Below, one piece after another: positions 16,667 through 24,347 of a DNA stretch of 25,729 nt. The translations under genes were made by a program, and so were the position numbers. Each line of letters opens with the position of its first letter. Position 1 is the stretch's first letter. Source of the DNA: Muribaculaceae bacterium (lineage in GTDB: Bacteria > Bacteroidota > Bacteroidia > Bacteroidales > Muribaculaceae); NCBI GenBank assembly GCA_021443235.1, contig JABUUJ010000003.1, positions 120,115 to 145,843 of the forward strand. The letters are read 5' to 3'. The notes beneath the pieces are model-generated. The model saw only the letters and a list, made by a program, of their open reading frames with translations. It was not told the origin of the DNA and did not search any database.

Positions 16667-17770
16667 ATGGCACTTTATCCTAATCTTATAATCGATGCGC
16701 TGCGCACGGTGCGCTATCCCGGCACAGGCAAGAACATTGTGGAAATGGGCATGGTCAACGACGACATGCGCATCGATGGCATGAAGGTGTCGTTTTCACT
16801 TATATTTGAAAAGACTACCGACCCGTTTATCAAGTCGGTAGTGCGCGCCGCCGAGGTAGCCATCAACACCCATGTGAGCCCCGAGGTCGACATCAAGGGA
16901 AACATCGCGGTGGTCACCCGCCAGCAAGCCGCGCCCAAAGCCGCGCAGGCAGTGCTGCCCGGAGTGAAAAACATCATAGGCGTATCGTCGGGCAAGGGTG
17001 GCGTAGGCAAGAGCACAGTGGCTGTTAATCTGGCAGTTGCGCTGGCTCAGCTGGGCTACAAAGTGGGGCTGCTCGATGCCGATATCTTCGGGCCATCAAT
17101 TCCCAAGATGCTGGGCATTGAGGATGCTCAACTCTATATGCGGCAGGAGGGCGAGCAAAGCCTTATCGTGCCCGCCGAGCAATATGGTGTGAAAACGCTC
17201 TCGATAGGGTTTGTCATCGACAAGGACAAGCCCGCGTTGTGGCGTGGCGGCATGGCAAGCAATGCCCTCAAGCAGCTAATCACACAGGGCGACTGGGGCG
17301 AACTCGACTACTTCGTCATTGATATGCCTCCTGGAACAAGCGACATCCATCTCACTTTAGTACAGACACTTGCCATCACTGGCGCTATCGTGGTCACCAC
17401 CCCGCAAGAGGTCGCACTCGCCGATGCTCGCAAGGGTGTGAATATGTTCCTGAGCGACCACGTCGAGGTGCCTGTGCTGGGCATCGTTGAGAACATGTCG
17501 TGGTTCACTCCCGCGTCCCATCCCACCGAGAAATACTTCATCTTTGGCAAAGACGGCGGCAAAAACCTCGCCAATGCATTGGGTGTGAGCCTGCTGGGCC
17601 AAATTCCCATGGTGGCAAGCATCTGCAAGGGCGGCGACGACGGCACGCCCGTGACGCTGCAAAACAGCGTGTCGGGGCAGTCGTTTATCGCGCTGGCGCA
17701 CGCCGTGGTCGAGGCAGTCGATACCCGCAACCTCACCATGCCCCCCAGCCACAAGGTTGAGACACACTGA
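16667..17770 (+). CDS. mrp: Mrp/NBP35-type Fe-S cluster carrier ATPase
   Basis: A 367-residue protein. Residues about 1-85 form an N-terminal MIP18-like (FeS assembly P/DUF59) domain. The P-loop NTPase has the deviant Walker A GKGGVGKST (109-117), LDADIFGPS, a Walker B-like FVIDMPPGTSD and VENMSWF. Known: Mrp/ApbC proteins carry and transfer iron-sulfur clusters. The CxxC pair that usually follows the VENMS motif is missing (FTPASHPTEKYFIFGKDGG), which I believe is common in Bacteroidetes homologues. Cluster binding must therefore use other residues or not occur as in E. coli. It sits 132 bp after trmB, across a repeat array, and 73 bp before an M48 lipoprotein gene. Confidence 0.92.
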   Translation: MALYPNLIIDALRTVRYPGTGKNIVEMGMVNDDMRIDGMKVSFSLIFEKTTDPFIKSVVRAAEVAINTHVSPEVDIKGNIAVVTRQQAAPKAAQAVLPGVKNIIGVSSGKGGVGKSTVAVNLAVALAQLGYKVGLLDADIFGPSIPKMLGIEDAQLYMRQEGEQSLIVPAEQYGVKTLSIGFVIDKDKPALWRGGMASNALKQLITQGDWGELDYFVIDMPPGTSDIHLTLVQTLAITGAIVVTTPQEVALADARKGVNMFLSDHVEVPVLGIVENMSWFTPASHPTEKYFIFGKDGGKNLANALGVSLLGQIPMVASICKGGDDGTPVTLQNSVSGQSFIALAHAVVEAVDTRNLTMPPSHKVETH

Positions 17771-17787
17771 CAAATGGCAAGTGGCAT

Positions 17788-17795
17788 TAATTTTG
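17788..17795 (+). promoter_or_regulatory. Possible -7 box ahead of the M48 lipoprotein gene
   Basis: TAATTTTG matches TAnnTTTG and lies 48 bp before the start codon. No TTTG or TTG is found 19-21 nt upstream, so this is only a half match. Confidence 0.4.
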
Positions 17796-17843
17796 ATTTA
17801 AACAATTAACTTGTAAAGATTTACATATTTTAAACATCAAAAA

Positions 17844-18653
17844 ATGAAAAATTCAAATTTATTTTTACTGTATTTACTGGTGATGGCAATGATGCTCACC
17901 AGTTGCGGTTCGGTGCCCATCACTGGCCGCAAGCAACTCAATCTTGTGAGCGACGAGCAAGTGTTGCAGTCAAGCCTTCAAAGCTACACCAGCTTTATGA
18001 GCACAGCCAAGATTTCGACTCAGAAGACTCAGAGCGAGCAGGTTACACGCGTGGGTAAGAAGATTGCCGCCGCTACCGAGGCCTACCTGAAATCGGTAGG
18101 ACTGGAGAGCGAGATCAAGAACTTTGCATGGGAGTTTAACCTGGTGAAAGACACCGAGGTGAACGCATGGTGCATGCCTGGCGGCAAAATCGTGGTTTAT
18201 GAGGGCATCATGAAGCTGATGAGCAGCGACGCCGAGCTCGCTGTGGTATTAGGTCACGAGGTGGCTCACGCAGTGGCAAAGCACAGCAACGAGCGTATGA
18301 GTCAGCAGATGCTGGCAGAGTATGGCGCCAACGCTGTGGGCGTACTCACGCAGGGCAAGAGCAGTGCCACACAGACGATTGCACAGCAGGTTTACGGTCT
18401 GGGCGCCAATTATGGCATTATGCAGCCCTTCTCGCGCAAGCACGAGACCGAGGCCGACTATATGGGCCTTGTGCTCATGGCAATAGCGGGCTATAACCCC
18501 GACGTGGCGGTTACATTTTGGCAGAAGATGGCGGCACAGTCAACAACTAAGGTGCCCGAGTTCCTGAGCTCTCACCCCAGCGACGCAACTCGCATCGCCG
18601 ACATCCAGGCCAAGCTTGCCGAGGTTAAAAAACAGTATTACAAAGGGAAGTAA
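17844..18653 (+). CDS. M48 family zinc metalloprotease lipoprotein (BepA/YcaL-like)
   Basis: A 269-residue protein with a lipoprotein signal peptide; the lipobox LTSC puts the lipidated cysteine at 21. The zinc site is HEVAH (138-142, after VVLG) with the third ligand Glu201 in KHETEADYMGL. This is the single-domain M48 (peptidase family M48, loiP/bepA/ycaL) layout without TPR repeats. Such proteins degrade misfolded outer-membrane or periplasmic proteins. The predicted place is the periplasmic face of the outer or inner membrane. Upstream is mrp (73 bp), and downstream are a repeat array and a convergent operon. Enzyme class is sure; substrate unknown. Confidence 0.92.
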   Translation: MKNSNLFLLYLLVMAMMLTSCGSVPITGRKQLNLVSDEQVLQSSLQSYTSFMSTAKISTQKTQSEQVTRVGKKIAAATEAYLKSVGLESEIKNFAWEFNLVKDTEVNAWCMPGGKIVVYEGIMKLMSSDAELAVVLGHEVAHAVAKHSNERMSQQMLAEYGANAVGVLTQGKSSATQTIAQQVYGLGANYGIMQPFSRKHETEADYMGLVLMAIAGYNPDVAVTFWQKMAAQSTTKVPEFLSSHPSDATRIADIQAKLAEVKKQYYKGK

Positions 18654-18709
18654 CGCCTAAGGCGATAGTTTGTCAAGTTTTTCAAGTGGCGGCTGTCGCC
18701 GCAAGTTCG

Positions 18710-18790
18710 TCAAGTTTATCAAGTTTTTCAAGTTTGTCAAGTTTTTCAAGTTTGTCAAGTTTTTCAAGTTTGTCAAGTTTTTCAAGTTTG
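18710..18790. repeat. Tandem 9-bp repeat array, nine copies
   Basis: Nine head-to-tail copies of TCAAGTTTn. From the second copy n alternates strictly T,G,T,G, so the higher unit is 18 bp. A diverged pair lies just upstream (18671-18688), separated by a small GCGGC-TGTC-GCCGC hairpin. The array lies between the M48 gene and the convergent xseB. Confidence 0.9.
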
Positions 18791-18841
18791 TTATGGTAAA
18801 CGGGTGATATTGCAGGACTTGATTTAGGCATTTGCAAATAA

Positions 18842-18877
18842 CAAGCCCCCGCTTCGATTTTGGGAAGCGGGGGCTTG
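18842..18877. terminator. Bidirectional terminator between the M48 gene and xseB
   Basis: CAAGCCCCCGCTTC (18842-18855) and GAAGCGGGGGCTTG (18864-18877) form a perfect 14-bp stem with an 8-nt loop, 20 bp past the xseB stop. T-rich stretches on both sides are modest (TGATGTTTG on plus, TTATTTG on minus). The site is placed to serve the minus-strand operon and may also stop the plus transcript. Confidence 0.75.
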
Positions 18878-18896
18878 ATGTTTGTGAGTGTAAAGA

Positions 18897-19091
18897 TTAG
18901 TTGATTGCTTCGAGGATGCGTTTCAGTTCCTCGTCGGTGGCGGTGAGCTTGGCTCGGCAGAAGTCGAGCAGTTCCTTGGCACGCTTGGTGTAACCGCTCA
19001 GGTTGTCGATGTTGCAATCGGGTGCCTGCATTTTCTTTACCAGTTCGTCAAGCTCGGTAACAGCCTTGGTATAGGTCATTCCTTCTTCCAT
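18897..19091 (-). CDS. xseB: Exodeoxyribonuclease VII small subunit
   Basis: A 64-residue helical protein beginning MEEGMTYTKAVTELDELVKK, matching the XseB coiled-coil helix pair. Exonuclease VII degrades single-stranded DNA from both ends; several XseB chains bind one XseA. The gene starts 2 bp after the xseA stop, so the two are translationally linked. It is the last gene of the helicase-DUF3256-xseA-xseB operon and is followed by a strong inverted repeat. Confidence 0.95.
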   Translation of the reverse strand: MEEGMTYTKAVTELDELVKKMQAPDCNIDNLSGYTKRAKELLDFCRAKLTATDEELKRILEAIN

Positions 19092-19093
19092 AG

Positions 19094-20437
19094 TTATGAT
19101 TTTTCGTTCATTATTATTGTTGTTACTTTGGTTGATGCCTTGCCGTCTTTAAAATGTGTCGTGATCACATCTCCCTCAACAAGTTGCGATGCCTCGGTAA
19201 TAAATTTTCCATTGCGCATCGTGAGCGAGTATCCGCGATTGAGTATTTTGCGTGGGTTGAGCAAGTCAACCTTGTCGATGAGTGCCTGCAACTGCAGCTT
19301 GGAAGTCGCAAGCAACTGTGTGACAGCATTTCTCATCAGTTCGGCATTATGGTTGACACGAGTGTTTTGGGCGTTGAGTAGCGACATTATAGCCACGGGA
19401 ATCGCATTCACCTGACTGTCGAGGTGCTGTCGCTCTTTTGTCACATGGCCTTGGGCAATAGCGGGAATCGACGAGGTGAAGTAGGCCAAGCGCTCACGCT
19501 CGCGGTTGATGGCGTTGTTGACCACAGTGGCGATGGTGTTGCGTAAATCGTCGAGGCGCGCCAACTCGTTGGTGCCACAGCCAATGAGCAACTCGGCTGC
19601 TGCAGTGGGAGTCTTCACTCGCCGGCAAGCAATCTCGTCGAGCACCGTCACATCGCGCTCGTGGCCGATGCCCACAACAACGGGCAATGGGAACAAAGCC
19701 ACCTCGCGCGCCAGCGCATAGTTGTCAAACGAGTTGAGCTCGGCAGTCGCACCGCCGCCGCGTATTATCACGAGGCAGTCGAAGTGCTGCATCACCGCTT
19801 TCACGCGGTTCATCGCCTCAATCACGCTTGTGGCGGTGGTGTTGCCCTGCATTGTGGCGGCGAAGAGGTGGGTGTAGAACTTCAGCCCATAGGGATTGTT
19901 GTTGAGCTGGTTCATAAAGTCGCCATAGCCTGCCGCAGTGGCGCTCGAAATCACCGCAATGCGCTGTGGCATAATGGGGAATGCCAGTTGCTTGTTATTG
20001 TTGATGATACCCTCTTGCGTGAGTCGGTTGAGTATCTCCTGACGTGCACGCGCCATGTCGCCCAGCGTGTAGTTGGGGTCAATGTCGCTAATCACCACCT
20101 TCATGCCAAACTGGCGGTTAAAGCTCGCGCTCACAAGCATCATCACCTTCATGCCATTGGCAAGGTCCATTCCCGTTACTGCCTTGAACTTGGCGAGAAT
20201 GTGGGTGTTATTCTGCCAAATCATCGCTCCTATTTTGGCCACCATGCGGTCTTTGTCGTCTTTCTCGACAAGGCTCATGTAGCAGTGGTTTTTAATGTTC
20301 ACGTCGGTGGTCTCGGCGATGACCCACTGGTTAATCAGCGTGGGGTTGCCGTTAATGAGATGCTCTATGCGGGCGTTAAATTCGCTCAGCGTAATGCCCT
20401 GAGGCTGAGAGTCGAAGAGTGATTGCTGCTCGGCCAT
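19094..20437 (-). CDS. xseA: Exodeoxyribonuclease VII large subunit
   Basis: A 447-residue protein of normal length. An N-terminal OB domain (about 1-105, LSEFNARIEHLING then WVIAETTDV) is followed by the catalytic domain. Family motifs are RIAVISSATAAGYGDF, VIIRGGGATAELNSFDN, and GIGHERDVTVLDEIACRRVK followed by TPTAAAELL. A long helical region leads to the C-terminal LNPRKILNRGYSLTM block. With XseB it forms the ssDNA exonuclease used in repair. It begins 4 bp after DUF3256 and abuts xseB. Confidence 0.97.
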   Translation of the reverse strand: MAEQQSLFDSQPQGITLSEFNARIEHLINGNPTLINQWVIAETTDVNIKNHCYMSLVEKDDKDRMVAKIGAMIWQNNTHILAKFKAVTGMDLANGMKVMMLVSASFNRQFGMKVVISDIDPNYTLGDMARARQEILNRLTQEGIINNNKQLAFPIMPQRIAVISSATAAGYGDFMNQLNNNPYGLKFYTHLFAATMQGNTTATSVIEAMNRVKAVMQHFDCLVIIRGGGATAELNSFDNYALAREVALFPLPVVVGIGHERDVTVLDEIACRRVKTPTAAAELLIGCGTNELARLDDLRNTIATVVNNAINRERERLAYFTSSIPAIAQGHVTKERQHLDSQVNAIPVAIMSLLNAQNTRVNHNAELMRNAVTQLLATSKLQLQALIDKVDLLNPRKILNRGYSLTMRNGKFITEASQLVEGDVITTHFKDGKASTKVTTIIMNEKS

Positions 20438-20441
20438 AACT

Positions 20442-21068
20442 TTACTTATTTAGTTGCCATTTCTTGCCTTTGAGCGTGTAGATGAGCGTTGGTTGCAGTT
20501 TGCCCTCAAAGGGCGCAAACTCCTTGCTCCCAAGAAATTCCTTGAGGCTGTGGCGAGCCACGAGCCTTCCGTCCTCAAAGTTGAGCGAAATCATCTCAAA
20601 GGGCAACTTGGCGAGCAGTTCGGCACGCTCGGCCTTGCCAACCTCCTTGTGGAAGAAGTCGGCCAGCGTGGGCATCTTGAACAGTTTCTCGGGCTTCTCG
20701 ATAGGGTTCCAATCGGCGTCGTAGAACGAGATCTTGCTATCGAGCGCGGGAGTCTCAAAGGTCTCAATCACAGCGATTACGGTGTCGCGCGCCGGCACGA
20801 GCAGCATCTGCAGCGACTTGCTGTCGCTCATGCGCAGGCTGAGGAAATCGCCCTCGACCTTGAGCAACGAAGTGCCCGAGCCGAGGTTGTTGCTGGCAAA
20901 GACAATCTGGTCGTTGTCGTAGTAGTCGAGCAAGTCAAGGCGAGCGTTCTTGGGAAGCAGCGCAAGCAGATTTCCGGGCTCGCCGACAAAAAAATCGCGC
21001 ACCGAGCGAGCGTCGCAGCCCATCACGGCCGCCACACACACCATCGCTATCAATAGTTTCTTAATCAT
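20442..21068 (-). CDS. DUF3256 family secreted protein
   Basis: A 208-residue protein. The start at 21068 (MIKKLLIAMVCVAAVMGCDA) is chosen because it opens with a signal peptide. The open frame runs on to 21383, but that part is an antisense shadow of the helicase C-terminus, rich in Arg and Ser. The body (AARSVRDFF-like start, LPKNARLDLLDYY, then MLLVPARDTVIAVIETFETP) fits DUF3256, a Bacteroidales family of unknown function. A Cys follows VMG (MGCDA), so it could be a lipoprotein, although the lipobox is imperfect. It lies 31 bp after the helicase gene and 4 bp before xseA, so it is an operon member; a role in DNA repair does not follow from this. Confidence 0.85.
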   Translation of the reverse strand: MIKKLLIAMVCVAAVMGCDARSVRDFFVGEPGNLLALLPKNARLDLLDYYDNDQIVFASNNLGSGTSLLKVEGDFLSLRMSDSKSLQMLLVPARDTVIAVIETFETPALDSKISFYDADWNPIEKPEKLFKMPTLADFFHKEVGKAERAELLAKLPFEMISLNFEDGRLVARHSLKEFLGSKEFAPFEGKLQPTLIYTLKGKKWQLNK

Positions 21069-21099
21069 AACTGCAAAAGTTGGAATAAAACTCAAGTAG

Positions 21100-22992
21100 T
21101 TAGCGTTTCTTTTTCTTGAACTTGGCGTAGTTGTCGACCTTGGGCTTTTTGCCAAATTTCTTTTCTTCCTGGGCCTTGCGGAAGCGGCGGTTGGAAGCGT
21201 TGTCGCGCTTGCCCGACTGTCGTATTTCCTCGGCCTGGCGCTCCATGGCCTCCTCAAAGCGGGCTCGGCGCTCGTCGCGTCGGCGCTCGGCACGGTTTTT
21301 CTTGATCTCGACCTTTGACTCTCGCACGCCGCTGGCATAGTCCTTGCCCTCAACGGCAGGCTCGACATAGAGTCGCTTGCCATAGAACTCGCAGCCCTTG
21401 AGGGCGCTCACCACGCGGTGTCCCTCGCCCGCCATGACGTCGAAGAGCGAGTAGTTGCTGAGCAGGTCGATGCGTCCCAGCCCTATCTTCTGGCCCTTGG
21501 TGTTGGCGTTGAGCATGCGTATGAGGTCGGGGGCGAAGAAGCCGTCGGCCTTGCCCACGTTGATGTATATGCGCTCATAGCCGGGCTCGGCCACGCGCGA
21601 GTCTTTCTCGCTTGCGGTGCGTTGCGTGCGCTCGGGGCGTTCTTTCTTGCGTCGCTCGCCCTTCTCGGGGACGTTTACAACGACGGGTGCGTTGCGGTAG
21701 TAGTCGAGCATACGGTTGATTTCGAGCGAGAGGATGCGCTTGAGCAGGTCCTCGCTGCTGAGCCACGACAGTTTCTTGAGCACCTCGGGCAGATAGGTGG
21801 CGATGTCGTCCTCGTTTACGTCGACGCGCTCGAGTTTGTCGATAAAAGAGTGCAGTTGCTTGCTGATAATCTCCTCGGCCTGAGGCACATCACGTCGCTC
21901 AAAGGTTTTGCCGATGTGCTTCTCGATGTCGCGCAATTTGTTGCGCTCGCGCGAGTGGATGATGGCGATTGACGTGCCTTTCTTGTCGGCGCGGCCAGTG
22001 CGTCCGCTGCGGTGGTTATACACATCGTTATCGTCGGGCAGACTGTAACTGATGATGTGGGTGAGGTCGTCAACGTCGAGGCCGCGGGCGGCGACGTCGG
22101 TGGCGACAAGGATTTGGAGGTTGCGCTCGCGGAATTTCTTCATCACGGCGTCGCGCTGTGCCTGCGAGAGGTCGCCATGCAGCGCGTCGGCGTTATATCC
22201 GTCCTCAATCAGATGGTCGGCCACCTCCTTTGCCATAGCGCGGGTGCGGCAAAAGACGATGCCATAGATGCGTGGCCGTGAGTCAACGATGCGTTTGAGT
22301 GCCAAGTATTTATCGTTGGCCTTCACCATGTAGTAGCAGTGGGTCACGTTGGCCGAGCCCTCGTTGCGCGTGCCCACGACATATTCCTGCGGGTTGTGCA
22401 TGTAGTTGCGGGCGATATTGGAAATCTCGGTGGGCATAGTGGCCGAGAACAGCAGCATTTTGCGCTGCTCGGGCACATGCTCGAGAATCTCGTTGATGTC
22501 GTCAACAAAGCCCATGTTGAGCATCTCGTCGGCCTCGTCGAGGATGACGGTGTTTACGTTCTCGAGGTTTACCTTTTTGCGCTTGATGAGGTCGAGCAGG
22601 CGGCCTGGTGTTGCGACAATCACCTGAATGCCACGGCTTAACGCCTTGATTTGGTTCTCGATGCTTGCGCCGCCATATACGGCGAGGATGTTAAGTCCGT
22701 CGATATATTTTGAGTAGTCGGTAAGGTCGCTGGTGGTTTGCAGGCACAACTCGCGAGTGGGGTCGAGGATGAGGGCTTGCGTGGTGCGGCTGGCGACGTC
22801 GATGCGTTGAAGCGTGGGGAGGCCGAAAGCGGCGGTCTTGCCGGTGCCGGTTTGCGCCAGCGCCACGACATCGCTTTCCTCGTTGAGCAAATGTGGTATA
22901 ACCTTCTCTTGCACAGGCATTGGCGCCACATAGCCCATGTCGGCGATTGCGCGCAGCAGGTCGTCTCTAACTCCTAATTCTTGAAATGTCAT
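21100..22992 (-). CDS. DEAD-box ATP-dependent RNA helicase with DbpA-type RNA-binding domain
   Basis: A 630-residue protein, a DeaD/CsdA-like helicase. The Q motif lies near residue 27, Walker A is AQTGTGKT (46-53), then PTREL, DEAD (152-155), SAT (183-185), and HRSGRTGR (327-334). Residues about 472-546 form a DbpA-type RNA-binding domain (YERIYINVGKADGFF, ending RLYVEPA). The last 80 residues are a basic Arg/Lys-rich tail. Known: such helicases unwind short RNA duplexes in ribosome assembly, RNA decay and cold adaptation. It heads the four-gene minus-strand operon and has a TAACTTTG box 22 bp upstream. Whether it is the csdA/deaD or dbpA equivalent cannot be told from sequence alone. Confidence 0.93.
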   Translation of the reverse strand: MTFQELGVRDDLLRAIADMGYVAPMPVQEKVIPHLLNEESDVVALAQTGTGKTAAFGLPTLQRIDVASRTTQALILDPTRELCLQTTSDLTDYSKYIDGLNILAVYGGASIENQIKALSRGIQVIVATPGRLLDLIKRKKVNLENVNTVILDEADEMLNMGFVDDINEILEHVPEQRKMLLFSATMPTEISNIARNYMHNPQEYVVGTRNEGSANVTHCYYMVKANDKYLALKRIVDSRPRIYGIVFCRTRAMAKEVADHLIEDGYNADALHGDLSQAQRDAVMKKFRERNLQILVATDVAARGLDVDDLTHIISYSLPDDNDVYNHRSGRTGRADKKGTSIAIIHSRERNKLRDIEKHIGKTFERRDVPQAEEIISKQLHSFIDKLERVDVNEDDIATYLPEVLKKLSWLSSEDLLKRILSLEINRMLDYYRNAPVVVNVPEKGERRKKERPERTQRTASEKDSRVAEPGYERIYINVGKADGFFAPDLIRMLNANTKGQKIGLGRIDLLSNYSLFDVMAGEGHRVVSALKGCEFYGKRLYVEPAVEGKDYASGVRESKVEIKKNRAERRRDERRARFEEAMERQAEEIRQSGKRDNASNRRFRKAQEEKKFGKKPKVDNYAKFKKKKR

Positions 22993-23014
22993 ATATTATT
23001 TTCTTAAAAACTTA

Positions 23015-23022
23015 CAAAGTTA
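23015..23022 (-). promoter_or_regulatory. -7 box of the helicase operon
   Basis: On the minus strand 23022-23015 reads TAACTTTG, a full match to the Bacteroidetes -7 element, 22 bp from the helicase ATG. The -33 region has no good TTTG; only weak TTCG/GTTG words are near. Confidence 0.65.
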
Positions 23023-23104
23023 ATGCTTTTTTTCGTAACAACGAAATTGAGCGGAAACTTTGTGAGTGACAGCTGTGTGCTGCAGTTGTGTGGGGATTGT
23101 TAGC

Positions 23105-23151
23105 CACGAATTTCACGAATTGACACGAATTTATTGATTTACACGAAGAAA
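23105..23151. repeat. CACGAATT tandem repeat
   Basis: CACGAATTT, CACGAATTGA and CACGAATTTA run head to tail from 23105 to 23133, with a fourth CACGAAGAAA at 23142. This type of degenerate 9-10 bp repeat recurs in intergenic DNA of Bacteroidales. The rest of the 22993-23201 gap holds the helicase promoter and a hexamer array. Confidence 0.7.
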
Positions 23152-23154
23152 CTG

Positions 23155-23196
23155 GTCAATGTCAAAGTCAATGTCAAAGTCAAAGTCAAAGTCGAC
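23155..23196. repeat. GTCAAA hexamer array ending in GTCGAC
   Basis: Seven hexamers in register: GTCAAT, GTCAAA, GTCAAT, three GTCAAA, and GTCGAC. It ends 5 bp before the DUF3737 stop codon. The last 11 bp, TCAAAGTCGAC (23186-23196), recur exactly at 24246-24256 on the other side of that gene. Confidence 0.8.
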
Positions 23197-23201
23197 AAAG
23201 T

Positions 23202-24038
23202 TTACTCTATCACGCAGTCGCCGGGGGCCTTGAGGTTCTCGTCGAGGATGATTTCGCCATAGCCATCGGCCTTGATGCGGCCCGTGAGCGGATTTTTCAC
23301 GCTGGCGACGTGGCTGTTGATTGTGGCGTTGACACTGCTGTACTCAAAGGCGAGGTCGGCATCGGGCCCCATAGTGCAGTTCTCGAGCACGAGATTGTGG
23401 GCATAACACAGTGGTTGTGTGCCGGTTATGTGGCAATTCACCATTTTCAGGTTGTGCGAGTGCCATGCGAGGTATTCGCCCTTGACGAGGCAGTTCTCGA
23501 GCAGCACGTCGTGCGTCATCCAGAAGGCGTCCTTGGTGTCGAGCACCGAGTTGCGCACCACGACGCGGTTGCAATACTGGAAGGTGTATTTGCCGGTGAG
23601 GTGCAGGTTGTCGATGTCAATGTCGTCGCAGTGAAACATGAAATAGTCGGCTCCACAGGCAGTTACGTCTTTAAGCGTGATGTGCTTGCAGTGCCACAGC
23701 GTCTCCACTGCCTGTGGAAACTGCACGTTCTCGAGCCTGAGGTGCTCCATCTCGCGCAGCGACTTGGGCGCGAGCACCTCGGTGTGAGTCATGAGCATGT
23801 GGCGCGAGTACCACAGCGGCGCGCGCGAGTCGACAGTGAAATGGCTGCGGTGTATCTCGAAGTTGTCGTTGTGCCAGAACGGGTAACGGCCCTCAAACCT
23901 GCAGCCGTCGGCCACAATGTTGCCACACTCCTTGAGGGCCGACTCGCCCTCGTGTATTGTCACGTTCTCGAGCCTGAGGTCGTGCTCGGCAAAAAACGGG
24001 CGTTCGCCCCCGGTCTCAATATCCTTTATTGTTTTCAT
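23202..24038 (-). CDS. DUF3737 family predicted beta-helix protein
   Basis: A 278-residue protein without signal peptide or membrane segment, so probably cytoplasmic. From about residue 50 it is a repeat of 19-21 residue coils. Each has an aromatic pair with His or Cys followed by Asn, Asp or His: YPFWHNDNF, APLWYSRHM, ETLWHCKHI, YFMFHCDDI, YTFQYCNRV, DAFWMTHDV, YLAWHSHNL, PLCYAHNL. Each coil ends in a beta strand such as VLLENCLVKG. This fits a right-handed parallel beta-helix (pectate-lyase-like) and the DUF3737 family, which has no known function. No catalytic residues of polysaccharide lyases can be assigned. The gene is single, transcribed away from the AAA_14 gene, with a possible promoter at 24088-24117. 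Confidence 0.85.
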   Translation of the reverse strand: MKTIKDIETGGERPFFAEHDLRLENVTIHEGESALKECGNIVADGCRFEGRYPFWHNDNFEIHRSHFTVDSRAPLWYSRHMLMTHTEVLAPKSLREMEHLRLENVQFPQAVETLWHCKHITLKDVTACGADYFMFHCDDIDIDNLHLTGKYTFQYCNRVVVRNSVLDTKDAFWMTHDVLLENCLVKGEYLAWHSHNLKMVNCHITGTQPLCYAHNLVLENCTMGPDADLAFEYSSVNATINSHVASVKNPLTGRIKADGYGEIILDENLKAPGDCVIE

Positions 24039-24087
24039 CGTTTCGGGTGTTTTAGGGGCAACGCTGCGCCGCCCCAGTTTCTCACCC

Positions 24088-24117
24088 CAAAATTACAATT
24101 TTTTCGGCAAATCCAAA
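24088..24117 (-). promoter_or_regulatory. Possible promoter of the DUF3737 gene
   Basis: On the minus strand TAATTTTG (24095-24088) matches TAnnTTTG, with TTTG (24117-24114) 18 nt upstream, one base shorter than usual. It lies 50 bp from the start codon. Confidence 0.45.
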
Positions 24118-24185
24118 AATCTCCCCCTAATTTTATCACCCACCACTCGCACCGATTATATTTAATTCAGTGGGGGTTTGTTTCT

Positions 24186-24212
24186 CACAGATTCCACAGA
24201 TTAATCAGATTA
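24186..24212. repeat. CACAGATT tandem repeat in the divergent spacer
   Basis: CACAGATTC, CACAGATTA and ATCAGATTA lie in tandem with a 9-bp period. The whole spacer 24039-24347 (309 bp) otherwise holds the DUF3737 promoter on the left, the 11-mer TCAAAGTCGAC at 24246 and the -7 box of the right-hand gene. No small ORF or RNA gene is evident in it. Confidence 0.6.
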
Positions 24213-24287
24213 TATTTTTAATCGGTGGGAGATTTTATGTAATTTTCAAAGTCGACTTATAAAATTGCATAAAAAACACCCCGTTTT

Positions 24288-24320
24288 TATGTAAATTATA
24301 AAATAGTTTTTGTATCTTTG
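24288..24320 (+). promoter_or_regulatory. Promoter of the AAA_14/DUF4143 gene
   Basis: TATCTTTG at 24313-24320 fits the -7 consensus. TATG at 24288-24291, 21 nt upstream, is a 3-of-4 match to the -33 TTTG. The start codon is 27 bp downstream. Confidence 0.6.
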
Positions 24321-24347
24321 CGGTTGTAAAACAATTTAAGATAAAAA

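Noticed and set aside
18710..18790. Possible CRISPR array
   Set aside because: Units are 9 bp with no spacers, and no cas genes are present.
18682..19017. Minus-strand frame encoding a KLDKLEKLDK coiled-coil-like repeat
   Set aside because: The repeat is just the translation of the 9-bp tandem DNA array (18710-18790), and the frame overlaps xseB in another frame. There is no promoter or start context.
21069..21383. N-terminal extension of the DUF3256 frame into the helicase gene
   Set aside because: The added residues are Arg/Ser-rich frameshifted helicase sequence. A clean signal peptide begins at 21068, just after the helicase stop.
23155..24256. DUF3737 gene as a mobile element flanked by direct repeats
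   Set aside because: No transposase or integrase, and the 11-bp words are low-complexity with a GTCGAC palindrome; kept only as a low-interest observation.
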